This document shows, piece after piece, positions 1-6,861 of a stretch of 10,187 nt of DNA. Origin of the DNA: Firmicutes bacterium UBA3738 (GTDB taxonomy: Bacteria; Bacillota; Clostridia; Peptostreptococcales; Anaerovoracaceae); contig DFGY01000097.1 of the NCBI GenBank assembly GCA_002372505.1, positions 1-10,187 on the forward strand. Direction: 5' to 3'. The notes beneath the pieces are model-generated. The model saw only the letters and a list, made by a program, of their open reading frames with translations, was not told where the DNA came from and did not search any database. Made by a program: the position numbers and the translations under genes. Numbering within the stretch: the first letter of the stretch is position 1; the number at the start of each line of letters is the position of its first letter.

Positions 1-3000
1 TCATCTGTGAATTTCACCCAATCATCTGCAGCCGCCTGGTCTTTCAAGATACCTTTTTCAGGATCCACGCTGAACTTAAGTGTGGTGGGAGAGTTCCAGT
101 ACACACCTACGTTGTAGTGTCCTCCTTCCGAAAGGGAGAAAGTGAACGAGTTGGCGTCTGCTGCCGTGATGGGGTCTGAGAATGCATAGCCTCTCATCTC
201 TCTTGATGAGTCTTCACCGTCTGTGTTGTGAGTAAAGGCGTTGTTTTCCGACTTTCCTCTTTCGCTGCCTTTAGCCTTCCTTGTTACTATCATCTCGTCA
301 GACAGCAGTTCTCCGTCGTCTACTCCTCTGAAGTTCTTTCCTACAGGCGGAGTCTCTCTGTTGGTCACGCGAAGAGAGTAGTAGCCTTCGTATTCTTCTC
401 CTGTGGCAAGTCCGTTGAAACGGTATTCTCCCGTATTCGCATCTATCTCGCCTTTCATCATGAGCTGCTTTTCACCTTCGGCTCCTCCATACAGGTACAG
501 TTTGTACGGGCCGTCAGCTGTCAGGTCTGCCGCCTGCTCATCTTCATCCCATATACCGTCCTTGTCCTTGTCGCGGAACACTGTTCCTTTGATCTTTCCT
601 GTGGCGAACAGCAGGGCTGTAGGCTCTCCGGCTTCTGTTCCTGAGAATACCTTTTCGTCAGGTGTTCCTTCATTTACCGTAAGGTTGCGGTATACCACAG
701 GGCGCAGTATCATGGCTGAGTTCTTTTCTGATTTGTCTTCACTTACTGCCACTGCCTTAACGTCCATCTTAAGCTCATCTTTGGCGTCAGTTGGGATATT
801 GGTCTTGGCCCTAAGTCTCACGCAGTTCACGTCTTTGAGTTCTTCATCAGACACTGATGATTTCCATGTGACTGAATCACTCCATGCTCTCCAGTCGATG
901 CTGCCGTCTGCTTTCTTGGTTGGCTCAGCGGCGCTTACCGCATAGTCAAGATCCCATACGGATGGATCCGGATTGGTCACTCTCTCCCCAAGCTCCAGCG
1001 AGTAAGGAGCCTTATCTATTACCGTTCCGTCTTTGTCCTTGCTGCCTTTGGTAAGCTCGCCCCAGTCTTCGCCTTTCTTGGGGATGGGCTGCCACACGGT
1101 GGTTCCGGAGGGGGCTTCGATGCCGCTCTGGTTGATGACCGTGGTCTTGAGATTAACGTTCTCATCCTCCCCAATGGGCAGGATAGTCTGCGGATCGGAC
1201 TCATTATATTTCACGTATTTCTCCATCAGACCCGCCTTGGATTCGGACTCTGCGATTACGTCTGTCAACTGGTGTATGGTATATCCATCTCCACTTTTTG
1301 CAGAAAATATTCTTCCACCATTCGAATCGAAATTGTATGTATTATTGACGTCGCCATATTCAGATGTCAATCGAACTATTTCAAAAAAGATGTTATCTTC
1401 TGCTTTATATTTTCCTGAAGGAGAATTTTTACTTGTTTTGATATCATAATCAATCGTCAAATACGAATAAAATACACCCGTTGGATAACCATAGGCCATC
1501 GGATGAGACATTATGCGAAACTCCTCTGGAACATTGTTAAAATCTAATTTGTAATAATATTTTGTTTCTCCATCATCTGATGTACTAGTAAGCAATGAGG
1601 ATTTCTTGACGTACTTTGTTATATTCACATCTCTTTTGGGATAACCAAACTGTTCGCCTTCTTCTGTGGTTACATCACGTAGTGAGGTATACGCATTAAC
1701 CTTTAGGTTTTCTAGTGTGGCATTTTCCGGTACGCAAAGATACATGTTATACTTATCCGCACTAATTAAGCCACTCTCCGTGAACAAAATCGATTTATGC
1801 ATTTTTTCTCCACTTACAACAGATGATGTTTCACTTCTATCCTCAATATACCAACCGCCAGTGCCATTCTTCTTAATGGTTGCACGAAGTATGCCTTGCC
1901 CTGTTGTTTTCTCTGGATCATACGTGTCGAAGATTTCAATTGTTCCCAATATTATGGCACCTTCTTTGTGTGACAGTACGCCTTCCACAAATCCAGTAGA
2001 GGAACTTTGATAACCTGCCGGAATCGTACCCATGTTGTATCTTAGTTCTCTTATATATTCGTCATCTTTAAGTTTTAATATATCTTTCCCAACACAAAAT
2101 AATCCGGTAGAGCCGCCGGTCAAGGACACCTTTACATTTCTTCCTTCTGGAGATTTGTTGGTTTTGACCCGTATACTAGTAACAACATTTCCTTCGGGTA
2201 ATGGTATGGCTACAGCTGTTACTTTTATATTTTCATCATCGAACACATATCTGCATGACTTCTCATCTGAGTCAAGAGTTCCTGCATTGCCGTATGAAGC
2301 AGCTCCAGCAATACTTTTTACACCCAAGCTTCCGACATTAGGAGCTGTTTGCGTTCCGCTTTGTGCATGTACAGCAGCGCTCAAGTGTGCTGAATTAGTA
2401 ACTCTCTGAACCCATACATCTTCTGCATCTTCTTCCTGTATTTTGAAGTTTCTAGGCGAATTTATCGTATTCATCAATTCACCTTTGAGATTATAAACCT
2501 CTTTAACAACATTTACTTTCTTATTCTTCTCTTCATCTTTTACATCAAAAATGTAATCTACCGGTTCGAATAAATTGCCGTAGTAGCTAAGTATAGGTGA
2601 GATATTTGTCAAAACATATGTGGTCTCTGACGTCTTATTTAGCTGGAAATGCCCATTTGCTATTTCATTGAGTTTCATTGTTACGCCTTCTGGACAGTTA
2701 TATGTAATCTTATAATTGCAGAGAACTCTATAAATTCGATTATCACCTTTAAACTCATACTCGTATTGAGCTCCATTTCTCAGTAAATTCGTTATGGATT
2801 TTTTGCTTGCAGCAAAAGTACGTGTATGCGTTACATCATTACAGTTATACTCTATATGAACAGATGTTTTTAAAGAAACTTCAGCATCATCTTTTTCATA
2901 TGTGACCTTTATCGCATCGTCTATTTCCTTAAATAGTAAAGCGTGATCTGCATATACCGTAAACGTCCAATCCAAAGAAGTTGATGCAGAAGGCTTAAAC

Positions 3001-3530
3001 GTTCCCTTAACTGACTTGGTATTCTTTGGTATTCTTGCTCCTCTGTACATGTGAGCATCATCAAATTCATATACCTCCCACTTTGTATTTCTCGAATAAC
3101 GGTTCCATATATAACTTGGTTTTTCAAATTCCTCCTTTTCTATATCTCCGGTCAAAGTGTTCGTCACATTTGCATTTTCTTCGCCGGTGCTTCCAAACTG
3201 CAAACCCTTTGCAAGTTCAATTTTTACTTTACCACCAACAATATCGTTCATTCTTATGGTGAAAGAATACTCTTTATTCATTGCATTTAATGAACCTGTA
3301 TGCGAAAACTCTGCCGTCTCGCCATCCATATCTGTAAGCTGCTCATGGTTGTCATCTGTTCCCAGCAGTTGTATTGTTCCGCCGCCGGGAAGCTCTTTGG
3401 CTGCTGCTTTTGCTGTCTGTGCTCCGAACATACCAAAAGACTGCGGCATCGCGTACGACCCCACAACCATAATAGCAAGCAGAAACACAAAAACCCTGTG
3501 CAGCCATTTGCTGTTAGTTCTTGATTGCAT
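1..3530 (-). CDS. Giant secreted surface protein with SdrD_B-like domain (3' end cut off by window)
   Basis: I checked the frame codon by codon: it is open from the ATG at 3530 to base 1, giving 1176 codons, and continues beyond the window. The start is fixed by AGGAGG 7 nt upstream. Residues 1-12 are basic and residues 13-27 are hydrophobic (VFVFLLAIMVVGSYA), followed by an AKA-type cleavage region near 40-43, so this is a Sec signal peptide. Residues about 45-765 have no family I recognise; they look beta-rich and polar. Around 785-830 (NVNLKTTVINQSG...) resembles DUF11-type stalk repeats. From about residue 978 the pattern GTVFRDKDKDGIWDEDEQ, then a GEYRFNGL strand, matches SdrD_B/Cna_B-like adhesin domains that bind calcium or form rigid stalks. 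A cell-wall anchor would lie outside the window. It is likely an adhesin or S-layer-like protein at the cell surface. GC content jumps near residue 767. The inverted-repeat segment upstream may switch its expression. Confidence 0.88.
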   Translation of the reverse strand, partial: MQSRTNSKWLHRVFVFLLAIMVVGSYAMPQSFGMFGAQTAKAAAKELPGGGTIQLLGTDDNHEQLTDMDGETAEFSHTGSLNAMNKEYSFTIRMNDIVGGKVKIELAKGLQFGSTGEENANVTNTLTGDIEKEEFEKPSYIWNRYSRNTKWEVYEFDDAHMYRGARIPKNTKSVKGTFKPSASTSLDWTFTVYADHALLFKEIDDAIKVTYEKDDAEVSLKTSVHIEYNCNDVTHTRTFAASKKSITNLLRNGAQYEYEFKGDNRIYRVLCNYKITYNCPEGVTMKLNEIANGHFQLNKTSETTYVLTNISPILSYYGNLFEPVDYIFDVKDEEKNKKVNVVKEVYNLKGELMNTINSPRNFKIQEEDAEDVWVQRVTNSAHLSAAVHAQSGTQTAPNVGSLGVKSIAGAASYGNAGTLDSDEKSCRYVFDDENIKVTAVAIPLPEGNVVTSIRVKTNKSPEGRNVKVSLTGGSTGLFCVGKDILKLKDDEYIRELRYNMGTIPAGYQSSSTGFVEGVLSHKEGAIILGTIEIFDTYDPEKTTGQGILRATIKKNGTGGWYIEDRSETSSVVSGEKMHKSILFTESGLISADKYNMYLCVPENATLENLKVNAYTSLRDVTTEEGEQFGYPKRDVNITKYVKKSSLLTSTSDDGETKYYYKLDFNNVPEEFRIMSHPMAYGYPTGVFYSYLTIDYDIKTSKNSPSGKYKAEDNIFFEIVRLTSEYGDVNNTYNFDSNGGRIFSAKSGDGYTIHQLTDVIAESESKAGLMEKYVKYNESDPQTILPIGEDENVNLKTTVINQSGIEAPSGTTVWQPIPKKGEDWGELTKGSKDKDGTVIDKAPYSLELGERVTNPDPSVWDLDYAVSAAEPTKKADGSIDWRAWSDSVTWKSSVSDEELKDVNCVRLRAKTNIPTDAKDELKMDVKAVAVSEDKSEKNSAMILRPVVYRNLTVNEGTPDEKVFSGTEAGEPTALLFATGKIKGTVFRDKDKDGIWDEDEQAADLTADGPYKLYLYGGAEGEKQLMMKGEIDANTGEYRFNGLATGEEYEGYYSLRVTNRETPPVGKNFRGVDDGELLSDEMIVTRKAKGSERGKSENNAFTHNTDGEDSSREMRGYAFSDPITAADANSFTFSLSEGGHYNVGVYWNSPTTLKFSVDPEKGILKDQAAADDWVKFTD

Positions 3531-3657
3531 TATTTAACCTCCTATATATTCTTGTGATATCTATTCCTTTCCTCTTCCTCCTTACTGAATACTGCTTCTT
3601 TTTCTATGTTTTCATCACCTGCTCTGCCTCCTCTCCTTTGCTGGTTTTAACGGTCTT
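3531..3657 (-). promoter_or_regulatory. Purine-rich 5' leader of the surface-protein gene, with AGGAGG ribosome site
   Basis: The untranslated leader lies between the left inverted repeat and the ATG at 3530. AGGAGG at 3543-3538 sits 7 nt before the start and decides it. The minus strand is very purine-rich and has two further Shine-Dalgarno-like runs, AAGGAGGAAGAGG near 3570-3580 and GGAGAGGAGG near 3627-3636. The second precedes a three-codon reading frame (M-K-T-stop, 3604-3615). That could be a minimal upstream ORF, or the purine run could simply be a ribosome-standby or mRNA-stabilising leader. Confidence 0.55.
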
Positions 3658-3677
3658 TCACGGAATGTCCGTTCCGT
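3658..3677. repeat. Left copy of 20-bp perfect inverted repeat (candidate recombination site)
   Basis: The plus-strand sequence is TCACGGAATGTCCGTTCCGT. It is the exact reverse complement of 3997-4016. Each copy has internal dyad symmetry, ACGGAA and TTCCGT around an asymmetric 6-bp centre (TGTCCG). That is the design of tyrosine-recombinase core sites: two inverted arms and a short spacer that gives direction. The copies are in opposite orientation, so recombination between them would invert the intervening DNA. An operator bound by a dimeric regulator is the main alternative. Confidence 0.85.
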
Positions 3678-3695
3678 TGGCTCAAGTGACCCTTC

Positions 3696-3725
3696 TCTAA
3701 AGGAGGCTATCGGAAATCGTGTCAA
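3696..3725 (-). promoter_or_regulatory. Weak promoter candidate toward the surface-protein gene
   Basis: A perfect -35 TTGACA (3725-3720) is followed 18 nt later by TTTAGA (3701-3696), which matches only about 3 of 6 positions of the -10 consensus. It lies inside the putative invertible segment. It may give low expression in the present orientation, or it may be chance. Confidence 0.35.
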
Positions 3726-3798
3726 CAATCCGAACACAAAACGAAATAATGTAGCGTCATCTCATTCATGACCGAAAAGCCATTAAAAATGTGCACAT

Positions 3799-3828
3799 AA
3801 AAAAACATCTGCGCTCTCGCAGGTTGTG
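3799..3828 (-). terminator. Intrinsic terminator downstream of the recombinase gene
   Basis: On the minus strand a CTGCG stem (3822-3818), an AGAG loop and CGCAG (3813-3809) are extended by ACA/TGT pairing past small bulges. ATG and seven consecutive T (3805-3799) follow. It points away from the recombinase gene and toward the surface-protein gene. It lies inside the putative invertible segment, and on the opposite strand it lacks a T run, so it would work in one orientation only. Confidence 0.75.
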
Positions 3829-3944
3829 TTGCTATGCTCTATTGTTGATTTTCGGGGTTTTACTTTGCTAAAGCGTTATTCTTTTTTGCGTTCTATTTCT
3901 TTGCTAAGGTTATTTTTGGGTTATTTGTATGAAAAAATGCTTGA

Positions 3945-3972
3945 TTGTTATCCTCCAATATGTCAATATTAT
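3945..3972 (+). promoter_or_regulatory. Promoter candidate pointing out of the segment through the right repeat
   Basis: TTGTTA (3945-3950), a 16-nt spacer and TATTAT (3967-3972) fit a sigma-A promoter at 4/6 and 5/6 matches in AT-rich DNA. It sits about 25 bp from the right inverted repeat and points toward the 3' end of the recombinase gene, where no plus-strand gene exists. After inversion of 3678-3996 it would drive the surface-protein gene. Confidence 0.42.
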
Positions 3973-3996
3973 CGTATAGATATTTGTTTTTTACTC

Positions 3997-4016
3997 ACGG
4001 AACGGACATTCCGTGA
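3997..4016. repeat. Right copy of 20-bp perfect inverted repeat
   Basis: The exact reverse complement of 3658-3677. This copy has a longer internal palindrome: ACTCACGGAA (3993-4002), the six bases CGGACA, and TTCCGTGAGT (4009-4018), 10 bp per arm. Twenty bases separate it from the recombinase stop codon. On the minus strand the hairpin is followed by A-rich, not T-rich, sequence, so it is not a terminator for the recombinase. Confidence 0.85.
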
Positions 4017-4036
4017 GTCTTTGTTTTGCGCTTCTT

Positions 4037-5062
4037 CTAAACTACAAGCCCAAGTCTTTCAATTTGCTTTATGTGCTCCTGCGGGCTGGTCTTTATGTAC
4101 CGCCTTGTGGTGTTGATGCTGCTGTGGCCAAGGACATCGGCCAGTTTTGCTATGTCTTTCTTTATGTTATAGAAGGCTCTGGCGAATAGTTTTCTAAGAT
4201 TATGTGGAAAGACCTTCTTTTTATCGATTCCGGCTCGCTCGCACATGCTCTTCATCATCTGCCAGATCTGGCTCCTATGCAGTGGCCTTCCTTTGCCGTT
4301 AATGAATATGCTTCCCTCTGTTATCCCTCGCTCCTTTGCGTAGGCGAGCAAACGTTTGCTCAGTTTTCTGCTCATGAGGACTTTTCTCTCTTTACCTTTT
4401 AAGTAAACGTTTACTTCTCCACGGCGCACTGCCTCTACTGTGAAGAATCTTAGCTCGGATACTCTAATGCCGGTGCTGCATATGGTCTCCATGATTAGTG
4501 CAGCTTTTCTCAATTTTAAATTACCTACATTTTTTTGCTGTCTACTTTTCTTTATCCCTTTGCTTTTGCCAGTTACTTCACCATCGCTCTTACAACAATT
4601 TATCATTTTCAAATACTCATTCTTCGTGAGCATCCTGCTCTCGTCGGCAAAGGCTTGTTCCTGCACTTTGTAGTTCTTAACTTTGATGTCTTCTTTGCCC
4701 ATGCTTTTTAGGAGTGCTCTAACTCCGGCAAGCATACTGTTTATTCCTGATGGGGAGTAACCGTTTTCTCTCAGGTATTCCTTATATGCGATTACGTCTT
4801 CTTTCGATATTTCATGAATGCTCTTTTTCTTAACGCTATTTTCCTGTCTGCTTTGTTCTGGTTTGTTTTCTGCCGTTTGCTTTTTCACTGATTGATTATC
4901 TCCTGCTCCGCTTTGCTCGCTTTCGCAATAAAAAACCAGGAACCGTTCGGCGTCGCGCATGTACTTTTCCATAGTTGCATCCGACTTTTCGCCTTCCTTT
5001 AGTTCCTGTTTCAGTGCTAAAAGCACTGCTGCCATATCGCAGCTCTTGTTTTCTTTTTTCAT
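4037..5062 (-). CDS. Tyrosine recombinase/integrase (XerC/D-like), 341 aa
   Basis: A DNA breaking-rejoining enzyme that swaps strands through a 3'-phosphotyrosine. All catalytic positions are visible: Arg200 in STGIRVSEL, the lysine of the KGKERK hairpin (222-226), His287 and Arg290 in PHNLRKLFAR, His313 in LGHSS and Tyr322 in TTRRYIKT. The N-terminal SAM-like DNA-binding half (about 10-125) carries a hydrophilic insert at 47-80, and another basic insert lies near 164-180. The start is at 5062 (MKKENK), not the ATG at 5080: AAGGAGAGG (5075-5067) sits between them at proper spacing. It has its own candidate promoter (5134-5106) and a terminator 210 bp downstream. With inverted repeats 20 bp past its stop, it is more likely a DNA invertase for the neighbouring surface gene than a phage integrase; no phage genes are present. 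Chromosome-dimer XerC/D is less likely given the inserts. Confidence 0.92.
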   Translation of the reverse strand: MKKENKSCDMAAVLLALKQELKEGEKSDATMEKYMRDAERFLVFYCESEQSGAGDNQSVKKQTAENKPEQSRQENSVKKKSIHEISKEDVIAYKEYLRENGYSPSGINSMLAGVRALLKSMGKEDIKVKNYKVQEQAFADESRMLTKNEYLKMINCCKSDGEVTGKSKGIKKSRQQKNVGNLKLRKAALIMETICSTGIRVSELRFFTVEAVRRGEVNVYLKGKERKVLMSRKLSKRLLAYAKERGITEGSIFINGKGRPLHRSQIWQMMKSMCERAGIDKKKVFPHNLRKLFARAFYNIKKDIAKLADVLGHSSINTTRRYIKTSPQEHIKQIERLGLVV

Positions 5063-5105
5063 TTTTCCTCTCCTTAACATTTAATTTAACTATTTCCCCA
5101 GTAAT

Positions 5106-5134
5106 ATTCTCTTACTGCTTTTATGTTTTGTCAA
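5106..5134 (-). promoter_or_regulatory. Promoter candidate for the recombinase gene
   Basis: Perfect TTGACA (5134-5129), a 17-nt spacer and GAGAAT (5111-5106, 4/6 match to TATAAT) lie in the 87-bp gap after the ATPase gene. About 45 nt separate the -10 from the ATG at 5062. The recombinase could thus be expressed independently of the ATPase gene. Confidence 0.5.
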
Positions 5135-5149
5135 GGAAAGGACGGCTCT

Positions 5150-6712
5150 CTACATCCGCTCGATTTTGCAGCTGTGCGCTTTACTTTCTTTGTCGTAGCT
5201 GATGCCGCATAGGATTATTTCCCCTGCGTACTCAGCTGGAATGAGTGGGTAATTACGCTGTTTAATCTGGTCGATGGCTGTGTCTGTGGCTTCGTTAACT
5301 TTAAGCTCCATGACCAGGGCCGGCAAATCTTTATTGGGTCTCGGCAAGAATACCAGGTCGGCGTAGCCTTTGCCGGTGGCATACTCCCTGTGCATGATGT
5401 ATGACTTCCTGGCGGCGTAGAATGCGAGAACCAGGACGCTTGCCAGGGTATTCTCATCGTTATATGCGAATATGCTGCTGAATCTGTCGTGAGCGCCTTC
5501 CACCGCTGCGGCGACCTTATCTTCCTCCCCGGCAATCATGGATTTCATGAGCTCATCGGATGCCTTTATGTCGTCCATTATTACTTCCCAGCCACGGTCT
5601 TTGATGCATATGTAGAACTCTTCTTGCAATTCATTATTTGGTATCCACACTTCGCTTGTTTCAAAATCATATGTCAGGTATCCCAGATGAATCAGTAACG
5701 TGAGCACGTCATCTGCACTGGTTAGTGACCTCATATCATTCTGGAATGTGCGGGTCTCTATGGGAATGCGTTCCCCGGCTATCATCTGCACTACCTTTTC
5801 TTTCAATCCATCGAAGTCCATTTCGATGTAGACCTTCAGTGCTTCAAAGGTCTCCGTCTGGGTCCAGTAATTGTTGAGCCTGTGTCCCGTCACAGACATT
5901 ACGACGGAGCGTGGGTTGTACGTTTCCACCCCGTCAACATTGTATCCGTCATACCATGCCTGGATGTCTTCGAAGGGCATCTCGTAGCTTTCGCATAATT
6001 CTTCCACCTCTCCCCTGGTAAATCCGGTAAGGGGAGCAAACTCTCTGGCATCTGTCATGGATACTTCCGTAAACATGTTTAAGGCACTGTGCTGCCCGTA
6101 TTTCTTTACAGGAAGGATGCCTGTCATGTATGCAAGGGCAACGTAGGGTTGATCTTTCAACAGGTTTCTCAGGTAATCAAGATATTTCTTCTGAGTTTTC
6201 TCATCCTCCTGATGTACACGAAATATGCAGTCCCATTCGTCGATAATGAATACGAAAGGCACCTTGGTTTTTGCATGTACTTTGAGTAACGCCGTGGCTA
6301 GATTTCTACCTTTGGATATGTTAATATCCGGATATTCTTCAATAAGGTCATCCTTTAAATCCTCTTCTAACAGCCCCAGCATTTCATCCATACTGTTTGT
6401 CGGTGTCAGGAAATTGTGCATATTGAGCTGTATTACATTGTATTTGTTAAGGTGCTCATCAAATGATGGATGCTCTGAAATTGCGAGTCCGTCAAACTGA
6501 TCTCTCGAATCCACACTGCGGTCGTAGTAGGCAGCCAGCATCTGAGCCGCCATGGACTTGCCGAAGCGGCGCGGACGGCTAACGCACAGGAATTTTTGCT
6601 GTGTACGCAACACCTTATTCGTGTGCGCAATCAGCATGCTCTTGTCCACATATATTTCTGAGTTCAGATTCTCCTGAAACAAATCGTTTCCCGGATTAAG
6701 ATAAATACCCAT
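5150..6712 (-). CDS. AAA-ATPase-like protein with C-terminal PD-(D/E)XK nuclease-like domain, 520 aa
   Basis: Domain order matches the widespread 'predicted AAA-ATPase' (AAA-ATPase_like, PF09820) plus DUF1703/PD-(D/E)XK (PF08011) family, at the usual length. The N-terminus has the family's IYVDKS motif (20-25). Walker A is SRPRRFGKS (45-53) and Walker B is VFIIDEWD (154-161). A WYDGY motif (253-257) and YNPRSV (265-270) follow, as is typical. The C-terminal nuclease core shows Asp452 in GYADLVF and Glu469-x-Lys471 in MELKV, so catalytic residues appear intact. The family's cellular role is not established; it is multi-copy in many anaerobes and suspected to act in defence or mobile-element biology. 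The start at 6712 has only a weak purine-rich ribosome site (AAAGAGAGAGAAG). It lies 87 bp upstream of the recombinase in the same direction, so co-transcription is possible. Confidence 0.9.
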   Translation of the reverse strand: MGIYLNPGNDLFQENLNSEIYVDKSMLIAHTNKVLRTQQKFLCVSRPRRFGKSMAAQMLAAYYDRSVDSRDQFDGLAISEHPSFDEHLNKYNVIQLNMHNFLTPTNSMDEMLGLLEEDLKDDLIEEYPDINISKGRNLATALLKVHAKTKVPFVFIIDEWDCIFRVHQEDEKTQKKYLDYLRNLLKDQPYVALAYMTGILPVKKYGQHSALNMFTEVSMTDAREFAPLTGFTRGEVEELCESYEMPFEDIQAWYDGYNVDGVETYNPRSVVMSVTGHRLNNYWTQTETFEALKVYIEMDFDGLKEKVVQMIAGERIPIETRTFQNDMRSLTSADDVLTLLIHLGYLTYDFETSEVWIPNNELQEEFYICIKDRGWEVIMDDIKASDELMKSMIAGEEDKVAAAVEGAHDRFSSIFAYNDENTLASVLVLAFYAARKSYIMHREYATGKGYADLVFLPRPNKDLPALVMELKVNEATDTAIDQIKQRNYPLIPAEYAGEIILCGISYDKESKAHSCKIERM

Positions 6713-6756
6713 GCTTCTCTCTCTTTCTTTGATATGTCTGTATTTCTATTAATATA

Positions 6757-6796
6757 ATATCACATACCCACGCTTATTTGCACAGATATGTGATAT
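6757..6796. repeat. 10-bp perfect dyad over the probable -10 of the ATPase gene
   Basis: ATATCACATA (6757-6766) and TATGTGATAT (6787-6796) are exact reverse complements separated by 20 bp. On the minus strand an extended -10 (TGATATTAT, 6762-6754) overlaps the inner-left arm, with no good -35. The spacing suits either a paired operator for the ATPase gene at 6712 or a weak terminator for the gene ending at 6862. No clear T run follows on the minus strand, so I prefer the operator reading. The rest of 6713-6861 holds nothing else I can support. Confidence 0.45.
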
Positions 6797-6861
6797 GTTT
6801 TAGTTCTACTTCCTCCCAAAGCATTACACCCAGTAAACTGTCCCGTTGTAGATATCTCGCT

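Larger units (their letters stand above)
3658..4016. other. Putative invertible DNA segment (phase-variation switch)
   Basis: A 319-bp core (3678-3996) between perfect 20-bp inverted repeats lies between the surface-protein gene and a tyrosine recombinase gene, with no convincing gene inside. On the minus strand it holds a strong intrinsic terminator (3799-3828) and a weak promoter (3725-3696). On the plus strand, close to the right repeat, it holds a better promoter (TTGTTA, 16 nt, TATTAT). In the present orientation the terminator blocks read-through from the recombinase into the surface gene and the better promoter points away from it. Inversion would turn the promoter toward the surface gene and disable the terminator. 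The sequenced state is therefore read as OFF. Structure is seen; inversion is inferred. Confidence 0.6.

Noticed and set aside
403..945. Plus-strand open frame of 180 codons and other plus-strand frames in 228-3540
   Set aside because: All are antisense shadows of the single continuous minus frame 3530-1, which has a signal peptide and recognisable domains.
3699..3754. AAAGGAGG on the plus strand followed by a GTG and an 11-codon frame
   Set aside because: Very short, uses GTG at loose spacing, and has no recognisable peptide; the purine run is probably chance.
3993..4018. 10-bp palindrome after the recombinase stop as its terminator
   Set aside because: On the minus strand it is followed by A-rich sequence, not a T run; a proper terminator lies at 3799-3828. 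The palindrome fits the recombination-site reading better.
3826..4116. Plus-strand open frame of 96 codons across the right repeat and recombinase 3' end
   Set aside because: No ribosome site, low-complexity leucine/phenylalanine-rich translation from AT-rich and antisense DNA, and it overlaps the well-supported recombinase.
4037..5062. Prophage or ICE integrase with attachment site
   Set aside because: No phage, conjugation or excisionase gene nearby and no tRNA target; the flanking sites are inverted, which gives inversion rather than excision.
5063..5080. Upstream ATG at 5080 for the recombinase
   Set aside because: The AAGGAGAGG ribosome site lies between 5080 and 5062, so translation starts at 5062.
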